From a virus: DNA of 61,464 nt. Each line of letters begins with the position of its first letter. Positions within the stretch are counted from its first letter, which is position 1. The notes beneath the pieces are model-generated. The model saw nothing but the letters and a program-made list of their open reading frames with translations, made no database searches and had not been told where the DNA came from. The stretch covers positions 1-61,464 of IMG/VR virus record IMGVR_UViG_3300006924_000015; one strand, written 5' to 3'. The position numbers and the translations under genes are program-made. Of the stretch, positions 30,901 to 39,635 are shown one piece after another.

Positions 30901-33012
30901 TGTAATGTTACTGCCAAACGGTGTATAGTTATATGTTTCAGTTTCTATAAAGTTCTCAAAAAGTATTTCACTTTGTGCGTTGTATTGCTTATACACTAAT
31001 TCTGTTCCTAATTCTGTATCTTTTACTGTACTCTTGCTGATGTTTACAGCATTAGTTGTAGGCACATCTGTTGCGTACCCAAATATTTTGTTGCCTTTAA
31101 ATGTTGATGTTGGGTATATTGCTTCATCATTCAATAACGTGCCTGAGCCATCATATAAATTAAATAAAGGAGCCTGATTAGGTAGAGTCTTCTCTTGGCA
31201 CATGATCCACTGTAATCCGTCCCAACGAAATTCTTTACCAATTTGTGTTTCGCCACCAATAACTGAAATTGTTTGATTTACTTCTGCTAGTAATGGAATA
31301 AACAATGCATTACCTTCTACTGATCCTACAGGATTAGTATCAGGGTTGCCAACTTGTTCTAATCTGTACTGTCCGTCTTTGTAGTACCCTGTACCACCAT
31401 CTACTACTGTTACCCCAACTATTGCTCCGGACGTCACTGTAGCAGTTAATACAGCACCTGTGCCGTATGGATTGTTTTCTGATGTGCCAATTGTTATAGT
31501 ATCACCTTGTTGATATCCTGTGCCACCAGTATCAATAGTTACAGCACTAATCTTACTGTCTCTGCCTTTACCAGAAAGTACTATTTGAAATTGTGCGCCA
31601 TCACCTGCACTTGATGTAACATTAACAGTAGGGTCACCTACTACTTTTGTTAACTTGTAAACATATTTTGCAATATCAGTAACTTCATTATTAAAAATAA
31701 TGTTGCCGTAGTTTAACTTGTTTAAGCCGTCGACAAGAGTAGTTGAAGGACTACCATCTAAATCTTTATATGTAAAGTTGTATGCAACCGCATCAACATC
31801 AGCAATGGCTTTTTGTGTGCCGTGATTGTAAAGTTCTAACTCTCGTTCGAATTCTATTATAGGTCTACTTGCACGAAACGATCTGCTAGGAAGAGAATCG
31901 CCTGCATCTAAAAAGTTATTTTTATGATACCAAAAGTTAATTCTACTCCAGGTGTTGTTGTTGACAGCATTTTTTTCTTGTACAACATAATCTACTGGTG
32001 CTCTATCGGCTACACTAATTGTAAACTTTAAATTACTGTATCCTGATTGTGCTTGTAACTGCTCAACTAGTTCTACTATGTTTCTTGGTCCTGCTGAACT
32101 ATGATCAACTGATATAGTTGTTGTGCCGTCGCTTATAGAAGTTGTTCCATTGTACCTACTTAGTGTGCCTACATTGACTGTTTTTATTTCTGCTTTCAGT
32201 CCAGGTGCATTACAACCTTTGATATACGATTCAGGCTCACCTACGTCTGATGTAATTGCGTCACCTGTTTGTGCGGCAGTATATGTAACAGTATCGTATA
32301 TTGATCCTGCTACTTTGTATTCTAGATCAATACTTGTACCTGAGTACATTGTTGATGTATATCTTGCACTTAAATTTATTTCTTTTTTTGCTAAGTTAAT
32401 ACTTTCGCCTACACCTTGTACAACATATTCTATATTATGTTTAGAACTTGGAATGACGTAATCGCCTGAGAATTTGACAATCATACCGTTACGGAATGCT
32501 TTTCCTCCTGCAGGCTGAAATGTTGTGCTACCAATAATATCCTTATCAATATCTATATAATCCGTAACTGTTCCTACTACAGATATTGCTGTAGGTCCAT
32601 AATGATACCAATAGTATTCTTGGTAGTTTGTAAACTTATCTATGTTTATCGGCGGTATAAATGATGCAAATTTTTCTGAGAAAATTTTATTATGATTTTT
32701 TGTGTTAACACCATATGTCTCAAGAGTCTCAACTAGTTCGTCATAGAAGAACAAGTTTTCGCTTGTTCCTGTTGTGGTGTTAATAGTATTAACTGCTGGA
32801 GTTAGCCCATAAAACCTTTTAGTTGTTGTAGGTTCTGCAAGAAATTTTCCAGACACATTAACATCATCACTACTCGGTGATCCAATGTATCCTTGTATTG
32901 GTTCTACATTTGACTTGCTGAATAACTGCTCAACTGTACTTTCAAAAAAGTTTTTAATAGCAGTAGTTTGAAGTACCGCGGGTAACTTTTGATAAACTTT
33001 CTTCTCAGACAT
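30565..33012 (-). CDS. Baseplate wedge-type structural protein (815 aa), gp7-like position
   Basis: The protein starts MSEKKVYQKLPAVLQTTAIK and carries a QLFSKSNVEPIQGYIG segment and FTNYQEYYWYHYGP, motifs I associate with the large baseplate proteins that follow gp6 in marine T4-like phages. The middle has beta repeats of the GGTGYQQGDTITIG and GGTGYYKDGQYRLEQ type (about residues 495-550). The C-terminal 110 residues hold the GYYPLY/HVFFG/MPNGL module that is repeated at the start of the next protein, then a Ser/Thr/Gly tail (TSTSTTGSSSGSGYGGSY). Spacing to gp6 is a few bases, with TAATAAATG at the start. I infer that this and the giant protein form one functional unit split in two. The equivalence to T4 gp7 is positional. 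Confidence 0.6.
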   Translation of the reverse strand: MSEKKVYQKLPAVLQTTAIKNFFESTVEQLFSKSNVEPIQGYIGSPSSDDVNVSGKFLAEPTTTKRFYGLTPAVNTINTTTGTSENLFFYDELVETLETYGVNTKNHNKIFSEKFASFIPPINIDKFTNYQEYYWYHYGPTAISVVGTVTDYIDIDKDIIGSTTFQPAGGKAFRNGMIVKFSGDYVIPSSKHNIEYVVQGVGESINLAKKEINLSARYTSTMYSGTSIDLEYKVAGSIYDTVTYTAAQTGDAITSDVGEPESYIKGCNAPGLKAEIKTVNVGTLSRYNGTTSISDGTTTISVDHSSAGPRNIVELVEQLQAQSGYSNLKFTISVADRAPVDYVVQEKNAVNNNTWSRINFWYHKNNFLDAGDSLPSRSFRASRPIIEFERELELYNHGTQKAIADVDAVAYNFTYKDLDGSPSTTLVDGLNKLNYGNIIFNNEVTDIAKYVYKLTKVVGDPTVNVTSSAGDGAQFQIVLSGKGRDSKISAVTIDTGGTGYQQGDTITIGTSENNPYGTGAVLTATVTSGAIVGVTVVDGGTGYYKDGQYRLEQVGNPDTNPVGSVEGNALFIPLLAEVNQTISVIGGETQIGKEFRWDGLQWIMCQEKTLPNQAPLFNLYDGSGTLLNDEAIYPTSTFKGNKIFGYATDVPTTNAVNISKSTVKDTELGTELVYKQYNAQSEILFENFIETETYNYTPFGSNITTGVTLGASNTGGPYSINGYYPLYAKETLAQAAGDGTVHEHVFFGKTFFMPNGLELGTTSFHGNYNGTLNSSAEAVVETPTTSTVNTRNSTTINTSTSTTGSSSGSGYGGSY
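30621..30628 (-). promoter_or_regulatory. Late promoter motif GATAAATA inside the end of the 815-aa gene, before the giant gene
   Basis: The motif lies 55 bases before the giant gene ATG. It is written through the Ser/Thr-rich tail of the 815-aa protein (Thr-Ile-Asn-Thr codons). A separate late start here would boost the giant gene independently of gp6. Confidence 0.5.
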
Positions 33013-33015
33013 TTA

Positions 33016-36000
33016 TTATGATCCTAGTGTTTGGTTGTCTAATCTACTTACGATTTCAATATCATTAACTGTTGCTGTACTAATAAACAATTCGTTAGGC
33101 TCTGCTTTTACTTGGAACATTTCTCCAAATTTACCAGCAGTATTTTTAGGTAATATAACAATACTTCCTATGTTGCTACCTAGTCTTTGATGTATGTACG
33201 AGCTTAATTCTGTAAAGTAAAACGACTCACCAAATTCCCAATTTGCTACATTGAAGTATGTATTAATAGCATTAATTACTTGTGCTTTCAATTCGTTATC
33301 ACTAATTTGATCAGATAGTTTAACAATCTTAAATCTTGCTTGATAAGTTTCGTCAGCAGTTGAACCAAATAGTAATTTAAACTTAGCACTTCTATACACT
33401 AGGCTGTCACTAGCACTTTTGTATGTGTTAAGGCCTGAGAACTCTGATGATAATTGATCACTTGTTGGCTCTAGTGGGAAAGTACTAATAGGTCTTGCTT
33501 GCCATTCTCTTACTTCTGTGTAATAACTTGTGGTTAGCACAACCATTTCTACAATGTTGCTAATACTTGGATCAATTCTCACGTCACTAGGTGCGACATG
33601 ATTCCAACGTATAGTGCCGGGTGCTACAAACGGTGCGGCAGTATTTTGTGTTCTGCCTCTTCCGTTTTTAACAAAGTAATCAGTTGTTTCACTTAATTTA
33701 ATTTGTGTTGATACTGTACTCAGCGGTGTTAGTTGATATGTTTTCATATCGTCAGCAGTAGTTACAATTAATCCTTTACTGTTAACTAAGTTTTCAAACT
33801 GTAGTGCTACTGTTTTATTTTTAACAACAATCCATTTAGCAGTACTCAACTTGCTTTCTTTTCTGTAAGAAGTTGGTGAGATTATATCTCTAGTATCATC
33901 AATATCTAAACTTTCTTCTCTACGGTAGTCGTATATGATTCCGCTACACGGCTTATCATATCTATAACCATCAAAATCTGTATAATACTCAAAGAACACA
34001 TAGTCTGTTGCATCTACATATTCTAGGAACTGTATTGGTCTATCTGGTACTAAATCATTATCGGTATCTAATGGAGCAACAACAATCTTTCTGTTATCAG
34101 TGTATCCGTCGGTCTCTTTAAAACTGTCGACTACTTCCCATTCTATTGGCCTATCTAATTTTTCATTACTATTCTCGTAATGTATGACTAGTTTATCTCT
34201 GTAAGGAGGGTTTGCAGAACCGTCTCTGGAATAATGGTAGTCTCCATTTTGTACTCTTGTGTATTCTAATTTTCCTACACCTGTTACTGTATCGTATGAT
34301 TTTAAAAACAATCTTCCTAAGTCTGGTGAGCTATCTTGGTTTGCTCCGTCTGTGCCCCAAGATTTAACTGTATCGTCTAAGCCTGCGCCTGTTCCTGATA
34401 CTCCGTTTGCAGTAACAACTTGTGCATTTGCTCTAAATATTTTCTCTGCACCTAGACTTAACCCATTAGGTACTTGTCTATATATAATGTACGGTATTGC
34501 TTCAGACGTATCAACAAAGTTTGAACCAAATGTTGTGCTGTTAAACGGTATAGTAATTTTGCTAGGCAAACTTTGTATGGTACCCATGTTGTTTGCTATA
34601 ACAACATTTGTCTCTGCTGTTATGCCACCTGCCTGATGGAAAGTGTTTAATGTTATGACTGCTTCTTCTACATATCTATTGTATGCAACCTGATCAGCAA
34701 CTGTTGTTCCTGATGTTTTCATTATCCCAAAGTTACTTACCCATTGCGTATCTACGTCTACTGCCTTAGTGTCTCTGGTCCTCAATGGAATGTTGATTGC
34801 TAAACCAATTGGTTCTATAGCAAGTCCTACTTCTGAATTTACCCACTTTATGCCGCTCCACTCAAATGTTTCTGATGTACCTGGCTTTGTATTTGTGCTG
34901 GTTATGATAACGGTATCTTTGTTACTTTTATTATCACTTCCTAATGTTTTAACTGATTTAACATTGTAAAATTTAAGGTCTGATTCACTTTGTACAACAT
35001 ATTCGTTGCCACGAATCGTCATTTTATACTTGTAGTTATTAACATCAATAGCACTATACTCCATGAGTATAACCCAACTGTTTGGGCCTGCATTTAAAGA
35101 ATCTAAACTATATGAACCTGTTTTTGCGGCTGTTGTTAGCTCTGAGCCAGGTATTTTATACCATGTATCATTGAGTAAGTTATACCCTATACCAAATGTT
35201 TCTCTGTTCTTAATGGCTGTTTCGATGCCATTACTTCCAGATATCTCACTAGGAAAAAATAATTTCCTCATAGATACTATAACTTCTTTAACTTCCCAGA
35301 GAGCATTAACATCTTCACTTAGTGTTATTGGTCCTATACTGGTACTTAATCCAGCACTCAATTGCCCTGCATTTTCTATGTTTACTATTCTTACCCATTT
35401 AGAACCACCAATTGAGTCTGATGGATCAACAAATTTTAAGAATGTGTTTTCTTTAAACATTGCTGTTGCAGTTAATGTATTGATTAATACATTCCTATTT
35501 CCATCAGTAAATTCTTCACTGATATATCCTGACTTACTGGTGTCTGTTAAAGGAAGAGGATTCCAAACAACTTGATCTTGTGTTTGAAATCTAAAGTTTG
35601 CATAAGACCCACCGGTTGATGCATTAGTCCATGCATTTCTCATTCTATAGTAAACAAAATTATTTACTTTTCTATCTTTTAGTGCGTTAGGTATAATACT
35701 CGAAACAACTTCTAAAGCCGTTGTAGCATCGTTAACAATAATTTCTTGCGTATAGTTTGTGTTGTTAGAATATATAAATGCATCATCGGCAAACGTATCA
35801 ATATTGTGATATGTACCTGTTGGGTCGTTAATGTCTATATAGCGACTGTGTCCAGAATGTGTTCTATTAATTGCTTTTATTTTTGTAACATTAGAACTTT
35901 GTGTTTCTGGAAACACATTATAATCTTGTGCTGACACCATTCTATTTTGTGTATAGAATGTCTTAGGTGCTCTGTCTTTGATTGCCGCTAAACTTTCTGG

Positions 36001-37230
36001 CGGCGAACTATTGCCTACTTTGTACTGTAAACTATATGTTATTGTTAATCGGTGTTGCTTGCCTGCGGCATTTGTGTAAGGTATTGATATGTTTAAACCT
36101 TTTGCTTCTTCTGGACTAATTGTATATCTTGACGGGTCACTTGCTCTATACCATGTTCTGTAAATTCCTACAGGTACGTTTCCAAATTCACCATCGGGAA
36201 AACGTAATCTAATACCATTACTGTCTCCTACATTCTCTACTGAATATAAATTTCTTGTATCTAAACTCTTGCTGTTGTAGTTTAATGTTTGACCAACTGT
36301 GTTAGGAATTTTTTCCCACTTGTTTAATACTTGTCCGTTGCTGTTTACTTCTTGTAAATATACATCAGTCTCATTTATATTACTAACAAGAATATCTTGC
36401 ACTCTACTTTCAATAGGTGATGTAAAGTTAAAATCTGCTGACTCTAGTTGTCCTTGTCTAAACATAACAAAGAAACCTGTATTTTTACTGTTATTGCCTT
36501 TGCCGTCATTCCTATAAATCAAATTAAATAAGTTTGTTGGATCAGGATGTCTTTCAAAGAAATGACTGTTGTCTGTAAAATCTGGATTGACAATACCAAT
36601 TTGCTTGTTAACTCCGCCTACGCTCACTGAATTGTTATAACTTATCGGAGAGTTGATAGGTGTATTTATTTGATACAAGTCGGTTGGTATGCCATTAACT
36701 GCGCCGGCTTTAATTGGTGAAGAAAATCTATTAGTACTGCTCATTGCAGAATTTAAAATTGTTATAAACTGTTCATAACTGTCTGGATTGTTTGCATCGT
36801 CCCAGTAAACTATTCTGCTACTTAGATTTCTACCTAAACTGTCTGTAAGTTGCTCAGAGGTTTTAATGCTAGTTATTTTCATTAAACCACTTGCTGGAAT
36901 ATTTCTTTTAGGATTGTATCCTAACATTCTTGCTAGTTTAAATACTGAGTCTTTTCTTTCTGCTGTTTCTAAAAAGTTCTCCCTGGTGTTAATATCCATT
37001 CTAAATGCAAGTGATTGCGATAGATATGCTAATAGTTCTATGATAGCAATAAACTCTGAACTTTCAATATAGTCATTAAAATTTTCAGGGAAATTTGTTT
37101 TAACATAATCTACCATTGCTCCACGCATGGTGTCAAAGTCGTATGCTTGATAATTTACTTCGCTGTATGCCTTATAGGCTATTTTCCAATCTTCAGCGGC
37201 AAATAAGTTGTTTTGTCTATTTTGAGCCAT
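33016..37230 (-). CDS. 6: Baseplate wedge subunit gp6 (1404 aa)
   Basis: The first 120 residues are the conserved gp6 head: a YDFDTMRGAMVDYVK helix, FIAIIELLAYLSQSLAFRMD, NTRENFLETAERKDSVFKLA and MLGYNPKRNIPA. In T4, gp6 dimers form the inner ring that ties six wedges together around the hub. The C-terminal part (about residues 1240-1390) with AQVINAINTYFNV, GESFYFTELSSYIHQ and GSIVILP also fits the gp6/baseplate-J type. At 1404 aa it is about twice the 660 aa of T4 gp6; the extra sequence is in the middle. The start overlaps the gp25 stop as TAATG, so the two are translationally coupled. Confidence 0.85.
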   Translation of the reverse strand: MAQNRQNNLFAAEDWKIAYKAYSEVNYQAYDFDTMRGAMVDYVKTNFPENFNDYIESSEFIAIIELLAYLSQSLAFRMDINTRENFLETAERKDSVFKLARMLGYNPKRNIPASGLMKITSIKTSEQLTDSLGRNLSSRIVYWDDANNPDSYEQFITILNSAMSSTNRFSSPIKAGAVNGIPTDLYQINTPINSPISYNNSVSVGGVNKQIGIVNPDFTDNSHFFERHPDPTNLFNLIYRNDGKGNNSKNTGFFVMFRQGQLESADFNFTSPIESRVQDILVSNINETDVYLQEVNSNGQVLNKWEKIPNTVGQTLNYNSKSLDTRNLYSVENVGDSNGIRLRFPDGEFGNVPVGIYRTWYRASDPSRYTISPEEAKGLNISIPYTNAAGKQHRLTITYSLQYKVGNSSPPESLAAIKDRAPKTFYTQNRMVSAQDYNVFPETQSSNVTKIKAINRTHSGHSRYIDINDPTGTYHNIDTFADDAFIYSNNTNYTQEIIVNDATTALEVVSSIIPNALKDRKVNNFVYYRMRNAWTNASTGGSYANFRFQTQDQVVWNPLPLTDTSKSGYISEEFTDGNRNVLINTLTATAMFKENTFLKFVDPSDSIGGSKWVRIVNIENAGQLSAGLSTSIGPITLSEDVNALWEVKEVIVSMRKLFFPSEISGSNGIETAIKNRETFGIGYNLLNDTWYKIPGSELTTAAKTGSYSLDSLNAGPNSWVILMEYSAIDVNNYKYKMTIRGNEYVVQSESDLKFYNVKSVKTLGSDNKSNKDTVIITSTNTKPGTSETFEWSGIKWVNSEVGLAIEPIGLAINIPLRTRDTKAVDVDTQWVSNFGIMKTSGTTVADQVAYNRYVEEAVITLNTFHQAGGITAETNVVIANNMGTIQSLPSKITIPFNSTTFGSNFVDTSEAIPYIIYRQVPNGLSLGAEKIFRANAQVVTANGVSGTGAGLDDTVKSWGTDGANQDSSPDLGRLFLKSYDTVTGVGKLEYTRVQNGDYHYSRDGSANPPYRDKLVIHYENSNEKLDRPIEWEVVDSFKETDGYTDNRKIVVAPLDTDNDLVPDRPIQFLEYVDATDYVFFEYYTDFDGYRYDKPCSGIIYDYRREESLDIDDTRDIISPTSYRKESKLSTAKWIVVKNKTVALQFENLVNSKGLIVTTADDMKTYQLTPLSTVSTQIKLSETTDYFVKNGRGRTQNTAAPFVAPGTIRWNHVAPSDVRIDPSISNIVEMVVLTTSYYTEVREWQARPISTFPLEPTSDQLSSEFSGLNTYKSASDSLVYRSAKFKLLFGSTADETYQARFKIVKLSDQISDNELKAQVINAINTYFNVANWEFGESFYFTELSSYIHQRLGSNIGSIVILPKNTAGKFGEMFQVKAEPNELFISTATVNDIEIVSRLDNQTLGS

Positions 37231-37604
37231 TAACTAATACCTTCTTCTATTTGCTGATTATAAGTTAGGAATAATGTTTCTACCGAGTTGAACGGAATAA
37301 CATCAATTACAACCTCTGCACTAATCGAATTATCTAGTACAATTACCTTAACTTTTTTCTCTGCTACCCTAGGGTCTCTTTTTAAAATTCGTTGTATATC
37401 TTCTTTGGCAAGTTTTTCAACTTCTCCAGTTGCTGGGTCCATAAGCAAGTCCCAAATAATGCAACCAAAACTTGGTCTCATTGGGCGTTCACCTTTCTTA
37501 GTGTAGAACTCGTTTTGTAAATCTCTTAGCACACATTCTTTGCCAAGCACACGAAACGGTGCTTTACCTTTATCTACTGTACTGAACCCTATTAATCTAG
37601 CCAT
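37230..37604 (-). CDS. 25: Baseplate wedge subunit gp25 (124 aa)
   Basis: The protein MARLIGFSTVDKGKAPFRVL is a clear GPW/gp25 family member: the PMRPSFGCIIWDLLMDP motif (residues 41-58), then KLAKEDIQRILKRDPRV. In T4 and in related contractile systems gp25 joins gp6 and gp53 in the core bundle that triggers sheath contraction. A longer open frame exists to 37667 but I choose ATG 37604, because it gives the normal family length, and the extra 21 codons cross the late promoter. The ATG lies five bases after GATAAATA and has no Shine-Dalgarno. Its stop overlaps the gp6 start. Confidence 0.93.
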   Translation of the reverse strand: MARLIGFSTVDKGKAPFRVLGKECVLRDLQNEFYTKKGERPMRPSFGCIIWDLLMDPATGEVEKLAKEDIQRILKRDPRVAEKKVKVIVLDNSISAEVVIDVIPFNSVETLFLTYNQQIEEGIS

Positions 37605-37609
37605 ACTGT

Positions 37610-37617
37610 TATTTATC
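37610..37617 (-). promoter_or_regulatory. Late promoter motif GATAAATA, five bases before gp25 ATG
   Basis: GATAAATA-ACAGT-ATG. This has the same five-base spacing as at the 221-aa gene, and predicts an mRNA that begins at the start codon. It should drive gp25, gp6 and the large baseplate genes. Confidence 0.65.
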
Positions 37618-37711
37618 AGAATCAATATAATGGGTTTTATTTTACCAAAAAGGTTGACTAAATGCATGTATTATGTTTAAATACATATAAGCACATACAT
37701 TGTGTGATACC

Positions 37712-37728
37712 GTAACTTTAGTAGTTAC
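37712..37728. promoter_or_regulatory. Inverted repeat between gp25 and the small plus-strand gene
   Basis: GTAACT-ttagt-AGTTAC is a perfect 6-bp dyad with a 5-base centre, about 30 bases before the plus-strand ATG at 37758. It could be an operator or a short hairpin in the leader. No regulator is known. Confidence 0.3.
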
Positions 37729-37757
37729 TCCCTAAAATTAACGAAAAGGGGATAGAA

Positions 37758-38000
37758 ATGCGTCACCTTTCTAACGTGTTCAATGATATTTGGGCACATG
37801 CGGAAGAACGTAATCGAAATGGTGCTAGTTTTATTAAGATTTACGAATCTAAAAAACGTTATGTTACCTTTGGCATCTATGATGCAAAATCCAAGAAGTA
37901 TTGTTTGTTTAATACAATCAATCTTGTTGGTAATTTTCGATACAACTCCAAAGTTGTGCCACCAGAATTTGCAGAAATGCGAAAGATGGTAACCGGCTAG
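37758..38000 (+). CDS. Small protein of unknown function (80 aa)
   Basis: ATG 37758 follows a strong purine-rich site (AAAAGGGGATAG, about 5 bases before ATG). The protein starts MRHLSNVFNDIWAHAEERNR and has basic and aromatic strands (KIYESKKRYVTFGIYD, KKYCLFNTINLVGNF). I do not recognise a family. It is oriented against the surrounding late block, is followed at once by a strong terminator, and so is a single-gene unit likely expressed at another time. The opposite strand also has an open frame of 96 codons, but it lacks a ribosome site and ends in the terminator, so I take the plus strand. Confidence 0.75.
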   Translation: MRHLSNVFNDIWAHAEERNRNGASFIKIYESKKRYVTFGIYDAKSKKYCLFNTINLVGNFRYNSKVVPPEFAEMRKMVTG

Positions 38001-38005
38001 ATAGA

Positions 38006-38027
38006 GGGCAGGCAACTGCCCTTTTTT
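38006..38027 (+). terminator. Rho-independent terminator after the 80-aa gene
   Basis: GGGCAG-GCAA-CTGCCC followed by six T: a 6-bp GC-rich stem with a GNRA-type tetraloop, 5 bases after the stop codon. Confidence 0.9.
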
Positions 38028-38071
38028 ACCTATATTCTATAGGATTTTACATAAGTTATGTAAATATATGT

Positions 38072-38236
38072 ATGCCTAATCATGAAAACACAGAAGCAGA
38101 AGTTTATAGAAAGATGGCATTGAATCTGGAAAGTAGAGTTAAAATCTTAGAGCAAGAAGTTGCTAATGAGCAAGAAATGAAATATAATGCTTATAAAAGA
38201 ATTAACGAACTTACACAGAAAATCAACGAAAAGTAA
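38072..38236 (+). CDS. Small coiled-coil protein (54 aa)
   Basis: The frame ATG 38072 to TAA 38236 reads MPNHENTEAEVYRKMALNLE and continues as one charged helix with heptad spacing (LESRVKILEQEVANEQEM, INELTQKINEK). It is likely a short coiled coil. It fits exactly between the upstream terminator and the end of the converging 464-aa gene, 2 bases away. No strong ribosome site is visible, and a TATG-TATG doublet makes the exact start uncertain. Function unknown. Confidence 0.55.
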   Translation: MPNHENTEAEVYRKMALNLESRVKILEQEVANEQEMKYNAYKRINELTQKINEK

Positions 38237-38238
38237 GA

Positions 38239-39633
38239 TTAACTGTCTGCTGGTCCATCTTCAGAAGTCTTCTTGACATAGAACTCTTCACGTTGTCTTT
38301 TAAGCATGTATGCTAACTCGGCCCATGTAGTTCCACCGTCTGCTAATTCTCCAAAGTTAATCTCCATTTCATCTGGAGTTTGAAAAAATTGAGATTCGTA
38401 TTGTCTTCTTCCTACTAATACTGGGTCTACTGTACCACCTGGTCTATTCAGTACCCATTTTTGCATTTCTCTGCCAACCAAATCATTTCTACCAGCATTA
38501 ATGAAGTCTCTGACTCTGCTTCCAGCAAAAACTTCAGGACCCACACTTTGAGCAAAACTGGTAATTGCAAGTCTGCCATTCTCATGTAAAGGTACATCAA
38601 TATCATCTGCTATGGTATTATATGTTTTATTCATGTCTGTGATTAAACCTAACGTTGCACCTACTGGACCTAAACCAGCACTAAAATCTACTAGTTTATT
38701 ACCAAATGCATCTTCAAAAATTCGTTCACCATCAACTGGCATTGTGATTCCGTTTTCTTTTAAAATGTTTATTAAGTCCTGCCCGTCTTTGGCGACTGCT
38801 ATTGCATCGTTAATTAAACCCTTCATATTTTGCATATCTGCTGACAGTAAGTCTAAGTCAAAGCCTAACTTATCTAAACCAAATTGATTAAGTTGAGCCT
38901 GTAATGCTGATAGTTCTTTTTGTAAGCCTATTATTTTTTCCATTAGTGCATTTGATGTAGGGAATCTTATTGGTGGTAATGCCGCTTTAATTCCAGCAAT
39001 CATCCCTCCTAGTCCCATTATTTCTACTAACTTCTCAGCATTCATTGTGTTAAAATTATTAAGAATTCCTAATGCTTCGTCATACACAGGATTGCCGCCT
39101 AAGGCATCAGTAAGAGCACCAGCCGCCGCACCTGCTGGGTCCTGCATTATGCCATTAGCAGTTGAGAGGCCTTCAGAAAGTGTACCTGATGCTGATTGAA
39201 TTGCACTACTAGATAATGCTATGGCATTGCCGGCCTTGTCCACGAACCCTGCACCTACGTTACTGCCTTCTGTTGTTTGTACATCATCTGGTTTACCATC
39301 TTCGTTACTTGAAGAGGCTGGATTCAGTGATTCTTCTACTGCGGGATCTTGTGCTGGCTCTTTTGCTGAGTCGTTAACAGGATCTGCTGTTGCATGGCCT
39401 ATATACGGTTCACTGGTTAATGTTGTTTGGCAAATAGAATCTATCTCGTCTATTTTTCCTGTTCGTAAGCCTCCAGTTGGAGCCAAAGATTGAGATCCAC
39501 TTTCTTCACCAGAAACATCTTCAGTGCCGTCCTCGCCTTCAGTGGTATTATTAGACTTGCCGCCCATCGCTCGATACAATTCTTCTGGTGTTAGAACATC
39601 GCCTACATCTTTTTCATAAATTGGATCAGCCAT
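38239..39633 (-). CDS. Unknown structural protein between gp5 and gp25 (464 aa)
   Basis: The N-terminal 130 residues are acidic and disordered-looking (LTPEELYRAMGGKSNN, then many Glu, Asp, Ser and Pro). Residues 135-210 are an Ala/Gly-rich stretch that could interact with membrane or pack as helices. Residues 225-285 form a long amphipathic helix (MEKIIGLQKELSALQAQLNQ) that is probably a coiled coil. The C-terminus (WAELAYMLKRQREEFYVKK) is basic. It starts 2 bases after the gp5-like gene stop, with GGAG 7 bases before ATG, and must be co-expressed with the hub genes. I do not know the family; a hub-tip, ejected or assembly role would fit the position. Confidence 0.6.
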   Translation of the reverse strand: MADPIYEKDVGDVLTPEELYRAMGGKSNNTTEGEDGTEDVSGEESGSQSLAPTGGLRTGKIDEIDSICQTTLTSEPYIGHATADPVNDSAKEPAQDPAVEESLNPASSSNEDGKPDDVQTTEGSNVGAGFVDKAGNAIALSSSAIQSASGTLSEGLSTANGIMQDPAGAAAGALTDALGGNPVYDEALGILNNFNTMNAEKLVEIMGLGGMIAGIKAALPPIRFPTSNALMEKIIGLQKELSALQAQLNQFGLDKLGFDLDLLSADMQNMKGLINDAIAVAKDGQDLINILKENGITMPVDGERIFEDAFGNKLVDFSAGLGPVGATLGLITDMNKTYNTIADDIDVPLHENGRLAITSFAQSVGPEVFAGSRVRDFINAGRNDLVGREMQKWVLNRPGGTVDPVLVGRRQYESQFFQTPDEMEINFGELADGGTTWAELAYMLKRQREEFYVKKTSEDGPADS

Positions 39634-39635
39634 GC

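Noticed and set aside
37605-37667. A 21-codon N-terminal extension of gp25
   Set aside because: It would read through the late promoter and make gp25 longer than family members; the inner ATG fits the family start.
37725-38015. A 96-codon minus-strand open frame opposite the 80-aa gene
   Set aside because: The plus frame has a strong ribosome site and a terminator directly after its stop; the minus frame has neither and overlaps the terminator.
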